A stretch of 17,446 nt of DNA from an uncultured Ruminococcus sp. (GCA_910584195.1 CAJTYV010000044.1:1-17446), one strand, 5' to 3'. Numbered from the stretch's first letter, positions 7,312-15,044 are shown. Program-made: numbers and translations. The notes: generated from the letters alone by a model not told the origin.

Positions 7312-7935
7312 ATGGATCAAATCAAAACAGGTGAGCTGATACGCTCACTGCGAACGAAAAACAAACTCACACAAAAGCAGCTTGCTGAACAAATCAATGT
7401 CAGCGATAAGGCTGTATCTAAATGGGAAACAGGAAAAGGCTGTCCTGATATTTCGCTTCTTACAGAGCTTGCGGAAGTATTTCAAATTGATTTGCAGACG
7501 ATTTTAAACGGTGAGATAGACCAAAAAGAAAGTGAGACCGGTAATATGAAAAAACTGAAATTCTATGTTTGCCCCGATTGCGGCAATGTGATTACTTCTA
7601 CATCTGAAGCAAATATATCCTGCTGCGGAAAAAAACTGTCCGCTCTTGAAGCTCGAAAAGCAGAAGAAAATGAAAAACTGTCCATAGAAGATATGCATGG
7701 AGAATGGTATATTTCTTCAAAGCATTCAATGACAAAGGATCACTACATCTCATTTGTTGCCTATGTCAACGACAGCACTGCAATGATCTTCAAGCAGTAC
7801 CCTGAGTGGAACCTACAGATCAGCCTGCCGTTCTACAGATCCGGACGAATTATCTGGTACTGTACCAAATGCGGATTATTGTATCAGGATATAAGACGGT
7901 CAAATGTAGGAGGGACTATAAATGAAAATCACTAA
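7312..7935 (+). CDS. XRE-family HTH regulator fused to a desulfoferrodoxin-like (desulforedoxin + superoxide reductase) domain
   Basis: A 207 aa protein. Residues 5-66 are an XRE/Cro helix-turn-helix (GELIRSLRTKNKLTQKQLAE, then VSDKAVSKWETGKGCPDISL). Residues 85-110 read CPDCG...CCGKKL (Cys87, 90, 104, 105), the four-Cys pattern of desulforedoxin. Residues 121-191 resemble the superoxide reductase half of desulfoferrodoxin: HSMTKDHYISF (His138 and His144, the spacing of two catalytic His ligands) and YCTKCGLLY (Cys184). The usual C-x2-H is C-x2-C here (Cys187), and Glu121 is where another iron ligand His is expected, so two of five ligands appear changed. This suggests a sensor rather than an enzyme. 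It starts 4 nt after the flavoprotein stop; the ribosome site is weak, so coupling is likely. Confidence 0.82.
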   Translation: MDQIKTGELIRSLRTKNKLTQKQLAEQINVSDKAVSKWETGKGCPDISLLTELAEVFQIDLQTILNGEIDQKESETGNMKKLKFYVCPDCGNVITSTSEANISCCGKKLSALEARKAEENEKLSIEDMHGEWYISSKHSMTKDHYISFVAYVNDSTAMIFKQYPEWNLQISLPFYRSGRIIWYCTKCGLLYQDIRRSNVGGTINENH

Positions 7936-8284
7936 AATTGAAAAGAACAATAAAGTTTGTGCTATCGTGAATAGTTCCGAAAAGGTTATCACGAATGTAC
8001 AATCAGCACTTGATCTGCTTATGACTGTAAATTACGAAGCAGGAACGAAAAATATTGCAATCAGCAAAGAATTAATAACAGATGACTTCTTTGTATTGAG
8101 CACTTGTCTTGCAGGTGAAATTCTTCAAAAGTTCATCAATTACGGAGTGCGAATAGCAATATACGGGGATTATTCACAGTATGCAAGCAAAGCTTTGAAA
8201 GACTTTATCTATGAAAGCAACAATGGAAAGGATGTGTTCTTTGTTTGCACAGAGGATGAAGCCGTTGAGCGGCTGACAAAGTAG
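7922..8284 (+). CDS. DUF4180 domain-containing protein
   Basis: A 120 aa protein that fits DUF4180 over its whole length. It starts MKITKIEKNNKVCAIVN and has a strand-helix pattern with TKNIAISKELITDDFF (about residues 40-55). STCLAGEILQKFINYGVRIAI and GDYSQYASKALKDFI follow. The fold looks alpha/beta and resembles STAS-like small domains. No catalytic residues can be named and its biochemical role is unknown. There are no membrane segments or signal peptide. AGGAGGG is placed about 8 nt before ATG 7922. The gene overlaps the end of the regulator gene by 14 nt, so the two are co-translated. It is the last gene of the cassette and converges on the tape measure gene, whose stop is only 40 nt away. 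I see no convincing terminator in that gap. Confidence 0.82.
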   Translation: MKITKIEKNNKVCAIVNSSEKVITNVQSALDLLMTVNYEAGTKNIAISKELITDDFFVLSTCLAGEILQKFINYGVRIAIYGDYSQYASKALKDFIYESNNGKDVFFVCTEDEAVERLTK

Positions 8285-8324
8285 ACATTTGTTTACACTG
8301 AAATAGAATAAAACCAAATTTCAT

Positions 8325-11300
8325 CTATATTTTCAACGCATTCCTCGTCTGCCGATAAATTTCCAGCCGTGACAGTGATTTCGGACTATTATTCGTCTGA
8401 TTCACCGTCCGGCTGTTGTCATTATTGTAGTTGTTAATGACCGTACCTGCTGGACTGCCGTTCTGCATCGCAGACGAAATACCGCTCATATCCGTATTTA
8501 AAGTCAGCCGCATCGCACTTGCCACACCGCCGATTGCCTTTGTGATGAGCTTTTTGTTGCGGTTGATTCCATTGGCAAGCTCGCTCATGAAGTCCGGCAT
8601 CCAAGATTCAAAATCGGTTAGAGGCCCTTTTTCAGGAACAGAAAAATGCAGATGCTCCCAGATCACATTTGCCACATCACAGACGGAGTTGTACAAATCT
8701 GCCATCATATAGCGGATACCATTTACAAGGTTCTGCATCAGGTCATAACCCCACTGCCATGAGGAATTGGCGATATTTCGGATAGAATCCGCCGCGGAGT
8801 TGATAGCCTCAGCCACCGTATCGCGGATGCTCCAGACCTTGTCCCATACGCCGTTTTTGATGTTGTCCCAGATATTCAGCACAGTATTTTGAACGTTGCT
8901 CATCGCTCCGTGAATGGCATCGGGCATAGCGTTCCAGACATCGGAAACTGTATTTTTTACCGAATTTACGACATTTCTAACGCTGTCAGAAATTGCCGTC
9001 CATGTTGAGCTAACAGTGTTTTTTATGTCGATCTGTCCCGTTGAAATAAGCATTTTCATGCCGTTCCAAACTGCTGAAATAACCTCTTTCAAGCCGTTTA
9101 CCGATGCTGTAACGATATTTTTGATTGCATTCCAGCTGGTTGTGATAGCGGTTTTAATGCTGTCAAGAGAAGTTTTAATTGCTGTAGTAATTGCATTCCA
9201 TCCCGATTTTACGCCGTTTCCGATATTGGCAAGCACAGTATTCATATTCGCCTGAATGCTGTTCCAGATGCTCGTGACTTCCGTCAGCGTGTCCTGCATA
9301 AACGTTCCGACCACGGAAACGATATTTGACATTGCTGTCTTGAAAGTATACGTCAGAGCGGTGGTAACATTCGTTCCGAATGTGTTGAGAGCATCGCCCA
9401 CAAGCCCTGCATTCGCCGAAATACCGTCAGCAAGTCCCTGCATAAAGTCGGGCATCCAAGATTCAAAGTCGGTCAGAGGTCCTTCATCAGGTACGGAGAA
9501 ATGCAAGAAGCTTCTAATTTTATCGGCAACACCTGTAACAGCATCTGCAACATCCTGAATTTTAGACTTGATACCGTCAACAATGCCTTTGATGATATCC
9601 GAACCCCAGCTCCATGCTTCACTTGCAAGGTTTTTCACGAAGTTCACAGCGTTATTAAAACCGTTCACAATCGTATCTTTGATGCCAGTAATCGTATTGG
9701 AAACTGCCGATTTTACGCTGTTCCAGATGTTTGAAATCGTGGTTTTGATGGTGTTCATCACGTTGGTAATCGTTGTTTTGATGCTATTCCAAATATTTGA
9801 AACTGTACTGGAAATGGCATTCAGAACGCTTGAAACTGTACCGCTTATCGTATTCCAGACAGACGAAATGACCGACCATATTGAACTTAAAATCCCTGAA
9901 ATAAAGCCATAAACAGCGTTCCACACAGTCGTGATTACATTGTGAATCGTGTTAATTGCCGTTGAAACTGCTGTAGTAATCGCATTCCAGATCGTTTCAA
10001 AAAATGACTTAATGCCCTCTAAAATCGGCGTAATAAAAGCAACAATGGCATTCCAAATGGTCTGAACCTTCTCGGAGATCCAGTCCATGACATTGCTGAT
10101 AATAATATGAATCGCCTGAAAAATGGTTTCAAAAAGGTATTTAAACGCCTCTAAAAGCGGAGAAATGAAGTCATAAATCGTCTGCCATACTGTTGTAATG
10201 GCTGTCCAGATTGCATTCAGCACCGTAGAAATCGCCGTTGATACAGCATTCCAGACAGTTGTAATGACGGTATGAATTGCAGTGATTTTCTCCGAAATAC
10301 TGGTGTAAATTTCAGTCCAGATGCCAACGAAAAAGTCACGGATTCCCGTCCATATCGTTGTGAAAAAGTTGCTGATTGACGTGAAAATTCCTGTAAAAAA
10401 GGCAGAAATATTATTCCAGATATTGATAAAGAAATCTTTAATCGCCGTCCATACTTCATTCCACGAAGTTCCGAACCAGCCAAGAAATACATCAGCGATA
10501 CCTTTCAGCGTGTTGACAATGTTCGTGAAACTGTTTTTGATGAAGTCCCAGATGCCGACAAAAATACCCTTGACACCGTTCCACATCTGCTCCCAGTCGC
10601 CTGTGAAAAGTCCGATGAAAATATCCAGAATGCCGAGAATGACATCAACGATCACATCAAAAGTTTCCGCAATATATGTGAAAACACCCTCGAACCAAGG
10701 TGCAAGAATATCACACAAGCCTTGCCAAACGGTTTTTACAACATCGCTGAAATCCTCAAAGTTAAAGCCTAAATCATTCAGTCTGTCAACGATTCCAGAG
10801 GTCAGATTTTCAAAAACAGATTTGATTTTTCCCCAGATCTCGGTCATTTTATTGCGGAACTCTTCATTGTTCTTCCACAGATTTACGAACGCTGCAATCA
10901 GCAAACCAATCGCTGCAACAACGGCAATGACAGGGGCAGAAATGCCGCCGATCACACCACTTAAAGCTGCAAAAGCTGACTTTGCACTGGCAATTAATGT
11001 CGGAATATTGCTGATAAACTGCATGAGCGTGCCGATTGTAGAAATCGTTTTGCCGATAATAATGAGCAGAGGACCTAAAGCCGCCGCAATCATGGCAATT
11101 TTGATAATGGTCTGTTTCTGGCTGTCATCAAGAGCATTAAATTTCATAACCCACTCCTGAATTTTGGCGATAATCGGTGTTAAATACTCCGCCAGAAGCT
11201 GTCCCAAAGAAGTCATAAGCACATCAATGGAGGATTTCAACTGTTCAATTGAACCGCCGAAACCGCTCATCATGGCAGCAGCCATTTCGTCTGTTGTGCC

Positions 11301-12335
11301 TGCACAATTGTTGATAGAGCTGCTCAAGCTTTCAACGTCAGCAGGTGCAGTGTTGATCAGAGCAAGCCAAGGAGCCATCTGGTTTTTGCCGAAAATAGCG
11401 GAAGCTGCGGCAATCTGCTCAGACTCCGATAGCGTTGAAAATGTCTCGTTTAATTCTTTTTGAATGGTGATGGTATCTTTCATTGTACCGTCAGCGTTGG
11501 TGACGGAAATTCCCAGTTCATCCATCATTGCCGCACCCTCTTTGGCGGGCTTGACCAGCCTTGCAAGACCTGTTTTCAGGGAGTTTGCAGCAACATCCGC
11601 CTCAATACCGTTGTTTGCCATCACTCCCATATACAGGGCTGCATCGTTCACTTCGTAGCCTGCCGTTGAGAAAATCGGAGCAGCGACGGACATTGCTTGC
11701 GAAAGGCTGTCAATATCCAATGCGGAATTATTGCAGGCAGCGGCGAACACATCGGCATAATTTGCGGCATCGGCAAAAGAACCGTGAAATCCGTTAATCG
11801 TGGCAACAAGTCCCGCCGAAACCGTGTCCAAACTTCCGCCTTCGCCTGCCGCCAAGTTCATGGAAGGAGCAAGAGCAGCAGCGGCTTCTTCCGCTGTTAA
11901 TCCTGCACGGGCAAAATTCAAGATTGCGGTTGCCGCATCGCTCATTCCAAAAGTGGAGTTTGATGCTGCATCTTTCATCGCTTTATCCAGCAAATCTGCC
12001 TGTTCTTCGGTGTTTTTCATCGTGGCATTGGTAAGCTGCATGATCTTGTCCACTTCGGCAAATTTGACGGATGCAGTTGTTCCCAAGGCTGCCACGCCTG
12101 CGGTGATCGGCAGCAATTTTTCTCCTGCACCGGAAATCTTATCTCCGGCTTTTTCCAATACTTCGCCCGCCTCACCGATTTTCACAAGGGCAGCTCTTGA
12201 ATTATTAGCCTCTTGCTGTAACCGCTGTAAATCCTGCTGCGTTTCGATAATTTCACGTTGTAATGAGTCGTATTGTTCAGGACTGATCGGGTTGCCGAAT
12301 TCGTCAGATACGTCCTTGGCAGATTGTTTCAGAGA
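8325..12335 (-). CDS. Phage tail tape measure protein, 5'-truncated at a deletion junction
   Basis: Sets tail length and occupies the tail lumen. The frame is open from 12335 (LKQSAKDVSDEFGNPISPEQ) to the stop at 8325. The first usable start in the track is GTG 12185 (1286 aa), and it has no ribosome site. The visible N-terminal part is coiled coil (TQQDLQRLQQEANNSRAAL). The PhageMin_Tail/TIGR01760 region follows, roughly residues 20-350 counted from the GTG, then two hydrophobic segments (about 361-385 and 412-435). A long array of Trp-containing helical repeats (W..I...I, FF..IW) fills much of the rest. A duplicated GPLTDFESWMPDFM block occurs twice. The C-terminus, SLSRLEIYRQTRNALKI, looks complete. 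The true N-terminus is replaced by helicase sequence, with an in-frame TGA at 12338-12336, so a functional full-length product is unlikely. Confidence 0.88.
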   Translation of the reverse strand, partial: SLKQSAKDVSDEFGNPISPEQYDSLQREIIETQQDLQRLQQEANNSRAALVKIGEAGEVLEKAGDKISGAGEKLLPITAGVAALGTTASVKFAEVDKIMQLTNATMKNTEEQADLLDKAMKDAASNSTFGMSDAATAILNFARAGLTAEEAAAALAPSMNLAAGEGGSLDTVSAGLVATINGFHGSFADAANYADVFAAACNNSALDIDSLSQAMSVAAPIFSTAGYEVNDAALYMGVMANNGIEADVAANSLKTGLARLVKPAKEGAAMMDELGISVTNADGTMKDTITIQKELNETFSTLSESEQIAAASAIFGKNQMAPWLALINTAPADVESLSSSINNCAGTTDEMAAAMMSGFGGSIEQLKSSIDVLMTSLGQLLAEYLTPIIAKIQEWVMKFNALDDSQKQTIIKIAMIAAALGPLLIIIGKTISTIGTLMQFISNIPTLIASAKSAFAALSGVIGGISAPVIAVVAAIGLLIAAFVNLWKNNEEFRNKMTEIWGKIKSVFENLTSGIVDRLNDLGFNFEDFSDVVKTVWQGLCDILAPWFEGVFTYIAETFDVIVDVILGILDIFIGLFTGDWEQMWNGVKGIFVGIWDFIKNSFTNIVNTLKGIADVFLGWFGTSWNEVWTAIKDFFINIWNNISAFFTGIFTSISNFFTTIWTGIRDFFVGIWTEIYTSISEKITAIHTVITTVWNAVSTAISTVLNAIWTAITTVWQTIYDFISPLLEAFKYLFETIFQAIHIIISNVMDWISEKVQTIWNAIVAFITPILEGIKSFFETIWNAITTAVSTAINTIHNVITTVWNAVYGFISGILSSIWSVISSVWNTISGTVSSVLNAISSTVSNIWNSIKTTITNVMNTIKTTISNIWNSVKSAVSNTITGIKDTIVNGFNNAVNFVKNLASEAWSWGSDIIKGIVDGIKSKIQDVADAVTGVADKIRSFLHFSVPDEGPLTDFESWMPDFMQGLADGISANAGLVGDALNTFGTNVTTALTYTFKTAMSNIVSVVGTFMQDTLTEVTSIWNSIQANMNTVLANIGNGVKSGWNAITTAIKTSLDSIKTAITTSWNAIKNIVTASVNGLKEVISAVWNGMKMLISTGQIDIKNTVSSTWTAISDSVRNVVNSVKNTVSDVWNAMPDAIHGAMSNVQNTVLNIWDNIKNGVWDKVWSIRDTVAEAINSAADSIRNIANSSWQWGYDLMQNLVNGIRYMMADLYNSVCDVANVIWEHLHFSVPEKGPLTDFESWMPDFMSELANGINRNKKLITKAIGGVASAMRLTLNTDMSGISSAMQNGSPAGTVINNYNNDNSRTVNQTNNSPKSLSRLEIYRQTRNALKI
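8586..8650. repeat. Duplicated tape measure block, copy 1
   Basis: A 65-bp direct repeat of 9441-9505 at about 80% identity by eye, encoding HFSVPEKGPLTDFESWMPDF on the minus strand. The copies are 855 bp (285 codons) apart. This keeps the reading frame and marks an internal duplication of a C-terminal module of the tape measure. Confidence 0.75.
9441..9505. repeat. Duplicated tape measure block, copy 2
   Basis: Partner of the block at 8586-8650, encoding HFSVPDEGPLTDFESWMPDF. The same block also precedes an amphipathic helix and a LADGI/LANGI segment in both copies, so the duplicated unit is longer than the well-conserved core. Confidence 0.75.
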
Positions 12336-12340
12336 TCAAA
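12329..12340 (-). other. Deletion junction between helicase and tape measure genes
   Basis: Reading right to left, the sequence codes SNF2 helicase (…TLTAINDLMFD) up to about 12335. It then becomes tape measure coding sequence in another frame (LKQSAKDVSDEF…) from about 12332. Both frames hit TGA stops in this dozen bases (12331-12329 for the helicase, 12338-12336 for the tape measure). No transposase, recombination site or long repeat is visible here; the exact breakpoint is ambiguous by a few bases. Confidence 0.8.
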
Positions 12341-12478
12341 CATCAAATCATTTATCGCCGTCAGCGTTGTTACGGTCTTTCCTCAGCCCAAGCCCATGTC
12401 GAGAAACAAGGCAGAAACAGGGTGCGTTTTGATATACTCAATGCAGTATTTCTGGTAATCATGCGGCACGAACTTCAT
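12332..12478 (-). pseudogene. SNF2/DEAD-type phage helicase, N-terminal remnant with a stop in Walker A
   Basis: Only about 49 codons survive. The peptide starts MKFVPHDYQKYCIEYIKTHP and continues VSALFLDMGLG, TGA, GKTVTTLTAINDLMFD. The Q-motif-like YQKYCIEYI and the P-loop are typical of the SNF2-type helicase that follows VRR-NUC in Firmicutes phage replication modules (normally about 450 aa). The P-loop should read DMGLGKT. Here it reads DMGLG-stop-GKT, which fits a 6-bp insertion (TGAGGA or CTGAGG) carrying an in-frame TGA at 12385-12383. The ATG at 12478 overlaps the VRR-NUC stop (ATGA), so the native coupling is preserved. Everything after motif I is missing and is replaced by tape measure sequence. 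Confidence 0.85.
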
Positions 12479-12855
12479 AAGGCATCACCCCCAGTGTGAT
12501 TTATTTTGTTTATCTTTGTAACTTCCAATTCCGGAATTTTTGCACCGATTCCATCCGGAAAAGGCTCACCGGGAGTCCAGTTCAGAATGGCATCGATACA
12601 CGGCTGTATCTGCTGTAACTCGTTGATACACAGCACCGGAAAATCAAGTTTCATCAGCTGATACCTACGTTTCCTCTGAAGCGGACGCAACATCTTTTTC
12701 GGTGCTTTTAGTTCCACAAATACCGTTTTAGCATTGGGGAACAGTACCAGTCTGTCCGGCAGTCCATTTGCCGTCTGCGAGGTCAATTTGTACGCCATAC
12801 CTCCGGCTTTTTTGACCGCCTTGACAAACTCGGATTCAATCACATTTTCTCTCAA
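12475..12855 (-). CDS. VRR-NUC domain nuclease
   Basis: A 126 aa protein of the virus-type replication-repair nuclease family, a PD-(D/E)xK fold. The core is visible as NGLPDRLVLFP (catalytic Asp after Pro) followed by KTVFVELKAPKK (catalytic E-x-K). An N-terminal helix carries ESEFVKAVKKAGG, where the conserved Glu sits. It probably acts as a structure-specific nuclease in phage DNA replication or recombination, next to the helicase and polymerase. I place the start at TTG 12855, giving MRENVIESEF. GGAGGG lies about 10 nt upstream, and the TTG overlaps the stop of the preceding small gene as TTGA. The longer frame to 12918 would overlap that gene by 67 nt and lacks a ribosome site. Confidence 0.87.
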   Translation of the reverse strand: MRENVIESEFVKAVKKAGGMAYKLTSQTANGLPDRLVLFPNAKTVFVELKAPKKMLRPLQRKRRYQLMKLDFPVLCINELQQIQPCIDAILNWTPGEPFPDGIGAKIPELEVTKINKINHTGGDAL

Positions 12856-13076
12856 TGGCTGCCATCCCTCCAGTATTCGCACCACTCCGTCGGATATGGC
12901 TCGTGGGTGCAACAGCAACGATAACGGCAGTTGTCGCAGTTCTGGTCATATACGTACAACTCCTGATCGCTGTGATCATAATCCTCATAGCTGCCTCGGC
13001 TGTTATAAAAAGTCAGTGTGCCATAAGAACGATGCCTTGTTTTATATCCTTTTCTGTCTTTCCATGTTCTGCTCAT
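12852..13076 (-). CDS. Small cysteine-rich hypothetical phage protein
   Basis: A 74 aa protein of unknown function. The N-terminus is basic (MSRTWKDRKGYKTRHRSYG) and the middle is rich in Tyr and Asp. The C-terminal part holds CDNCRYRCCCTHEPYPTEWC, with six Cys in C-x2-C-x3-C-C-C spacing plus a later Cys, which suggests a small zinc-binding knuckle. The gene is credible because AAGGAG precedes its ATG by about 8 nt, the polymerase stop is 12 nt upstream, and its TGA overlaps the TTG start of VRR-NUC. It therefore sits in a translationally coupled polymerase/mini-protein/nuclease/helicase series. A basic, Cys-rich protein here might bind DNA or a replication partner, but that is a guess. Confidence 0.7.
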   Translation of the reverse strand: MSRTWKDRKGYKTRHRSYGTLTFYNSRGSYEDYDHSDQELYVYDQNCDNCRYRCCCTHEPYPTEWCEYWRDGSH

Positions 13077-13088
13077 GTGTTTTACTCC

Positions 13089-15044
13089 TTACAATTTAAA
13101 ATAATAATCTCCAGTATAACCATCCGAATCAATAGGCATCCCGTCCGCCCATTTTGGATTCTGATTCATAATGCTGCAAACCTCGTCTACAGTGATACTG
13201 CCTTTTGGCACTTCAAGAATGACCTCGTCATGCACGTGACCGACAATATCTAATCCCTTATTTTCAAGGCGTTTCATTGCTTCCGCAAGTAGGTCACGGG
13301 CGGTTGCCTGTGTAATATTTTCAACAATTTTGCCCGAGTAGGTCTCCTGTCGTACCCATTTGTTGTTAACTCCAAGCCCCTCGAATGTGACCGCCATTCT
13401 GCCAAAACGGTTAGACTGTAACTTTGGTTTGATGTAGGCAAGCCTGCGTCCGGATGGCAGCACGATCCAGAGTGTATTTGCAGAGAACTGAAAACTTATC
13501 CTGCCGACAGTACGGTCATTGTGGTCTTTGATCGTGTCAATGGCGGCTTTTTCTACAGCGTACCAGAATTTTACTGTGTGCGGATTTGCATCACGCCAGC
13601 TTGAAATGATATCCGGCAGTTCGTTCTCTTTTAGCCCCATATCCAATGCACCCATAGAAATTAAAGCACCGACCGATCCGCCGTAACCACACGCCAATGT
13701 ACTAATTTTCCCTTTTTGACGTAAATCTCCATTGATGCCATGCTTTACAACCGGAACGCCGAACATCTGCGATGCCGTTGCACAATACAAATCTTCACCC
13801 CGGACAAATGCATCCAGTACCCACTGTTCTCCGGAAAGCCAAGCAAGAACTCTCGCTTCAATCGCTGAAAAGTCCGCTACTATAAATTCACAGCCGGGCT
13901 TTGGAATGAGCATGGTGCGAATAAGCTGTGAGAGAATATCCGGCGAATTTCCGTAAATACTCTCTATCATATCAAAGCATCCCATTTTCACAAGGTCACG
14001 AGCTTCATCAAGTGTGGATATTTCATTTTTTACGAGGTTTTGCAATTGAAGTAATCTTCCAGCCCATCTGCCCGTGCGATTTGCACCATAAAACTGAAAT
14101 AAACCTCGCACTCTGCCGTCAGCACAGATACACCTCTCCGCCGCCTGATATTTTTTCACGGAGGATTTCGCCATCTGCAAGCGAAGTTTCATCATATCCA
14201 GTGCTTCCGCATCGACACTGTGCTTGTCCAAGTCTGTGATAAGCGATGCAACATTTTTCTTTCCGAGTGAGTCAACGGAAATGCCACGTTCTTCGAGCCA
14301 GCCTTTTAATTGCGATACGGAATTTGGATTCTCAAGACCTGTCAGCTCATAGGCTCTTTTGGTCATCTCTTCCGACATCATCATGTCGCAGATGATAGCC
14401 TGCTGTACCAGTTCCTTGTCAATTAAAACGCCCCTGTCATTGATCCGCTGATCCATATGATAGTAGTCCCATTCCTGCAATGGCAACGGAAAATGCTCCA
14501 ATTTACGGCGGATATCTCGTTCCGTTCTCACATCCTGAATGCAGTAGCTTTTGAATTTTTCCCAGTCCTCCGGAGCGTGTTCCGGCAAGTTTCTCGTCCT
14601 GCCCCCATTGGCTTTTGTCGGTTTGCAGGGAAATGAAAAATAACGGATTAGTCTTTCTCCGGCATCGTCCTTCTGCTCTCCGGTTTTCAGCACCTGTGCC
14701 GCCAACTTTAACTTTAACGACAGCGACAAACTTGCTGCCCAGACCATAGAACACTGCCATGAATCCGGCGAAAGCTGTGTGCCGAAATACTTTGACAAGC
14801 AAGTTCTTTCAAACTGAGCGTTCCATGCGGATTTAATAATGCTATCGTCAAAAATTGCATTGACTACTTCCTGCGGCAATTTCTCACCACAAGCCATATC
14901 CACGCATTTTACATCCTCATCATCAAAAGCATAAGCAAAAAGCAAAATATGAAAATCTCCCTCAACATAGCGATAAACGCCGCAGCTTGGCAAATCTACA
15001 TTGGAATACGTTTCAATATCGATTTGCAGCCGTTTCCTGCTCAT
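13089..15044 (-). CDS. Phage family A DNA polymerase (DNA polymerase I-like) with 3'-5' exonuclease
   Basis: A 651 aa replicative polymerase. The N-terminal DEDDy exonuclease has motif I IDIETYS (Asp9, Glu11), motif II WNAQFER (about residue 75), and motif III YCIQD (Tyr167, Asp171), so proofreading looks intact. The polymerase palm carries motif A DFSAIEARVLAWLSGE (Asp391), motif B on the fingers LRQKGKISTLACGYG (about 441-454), and motif C VGHVHDEVILEVP (His605-Asp606-Glu607). All catalytic residues are present and the length is normal for this phage subfamily, which lacks a 5'-nuclease domain. AAAGGAG lies about 10 nt before ATG 15044. It sits between the ssDNA-binding protein and the nuclease/helicase genes. 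With the helicase destroyed, replication by this element is doubtful even though the polymerase is whole. Confidence 0.95.
   Translation of the reverse strand: MSRKRLQIDIETYSNVDLPSCGVYRYVEGDFHILLFAYAFDDEDVKCVDMACGEKLPQEVVNAIFDDSIIKSAWNAQFERTCLSKYFGTQLSPDSWQCSMVWAASLSLSLKLKLAAQVLKTGEQKDDAGERLIRYFSFPCKPTKANGGRTRNLPEHAPEDWEKFKSYCIQDVRTERDIRRKLEHFPLPLQEWDYYHMDQRINDRGVLIDKELVQQAIICDMMMSEEMTKRAYELTGLENPNSVSQLKGWLEERGISVDSLGKKNVASLITDLDKHSVDAEALDMMKLRLQMAKSSVKKYQAAERCICADGRVRGLFQFYGANRTGRWAGRLLQLQNLVKNEISTLDEARDLVKMGCFDMIESIYGNSPDILSQLIRTMLIPKPGCEFIVADFSAIEARVLAWLSGEQWVLDAFVRGEDLYCATASQMFGVPVVKHGINGDLRQKGKISTLACGYGGSVGALISMGALDMGLKENELPDIISSWRDANPHTVKFWYAVEKAAIDTIKDHNDRTVGRISFQFSANTLWIVLPSGRRLAYIKPKLQSNRFGRMAVTFEGLGVNNKWVRQETYSGKIVENITQATARDLLAEAMKRLENKGLDIVGHVHDEVILEVPKGSITVDEVCSIMNQNPKWADGMPIDSDGYTGDYYFKL

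Noticed and set aside
8285..8324. Terminator between the convergent DUF4180 and tape measure genes
   Set aside because: TGAAAT/ATTTCA can form only a 6-bp AT-rich stem with a 13-nt loop and there is no clean T-tract; too weak to call.
9000..10500. CRISPR-like or satellite repeat array from the recurring GCATTCCA/TTCCAGA words
   Set aside because: These are codons for the Trp-Asn-Ala/Ile repeats of the tape measure helices, irregularly spaced and in frame with the gene.
10321..11160. 279 aa plus-strand open frame and other long plus-strand frames at 8431-12432
   Set aside because: They mirror the tape measure coding sequence on the other strand, have low-complexity content, no family features and no plausible ribosome sites.
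12329..12478. Recoding of TGA (as Trp or Sec) to rescue the helicase
   Set aside because: TGA is used as the normal stop in several intact genes here (VRR-NUC, the fibre genes, the flavoprotein), Trp is encoded by TGG throughout, and no SECIS-like hairpin is evident. The frame also ends at the junction anyway.
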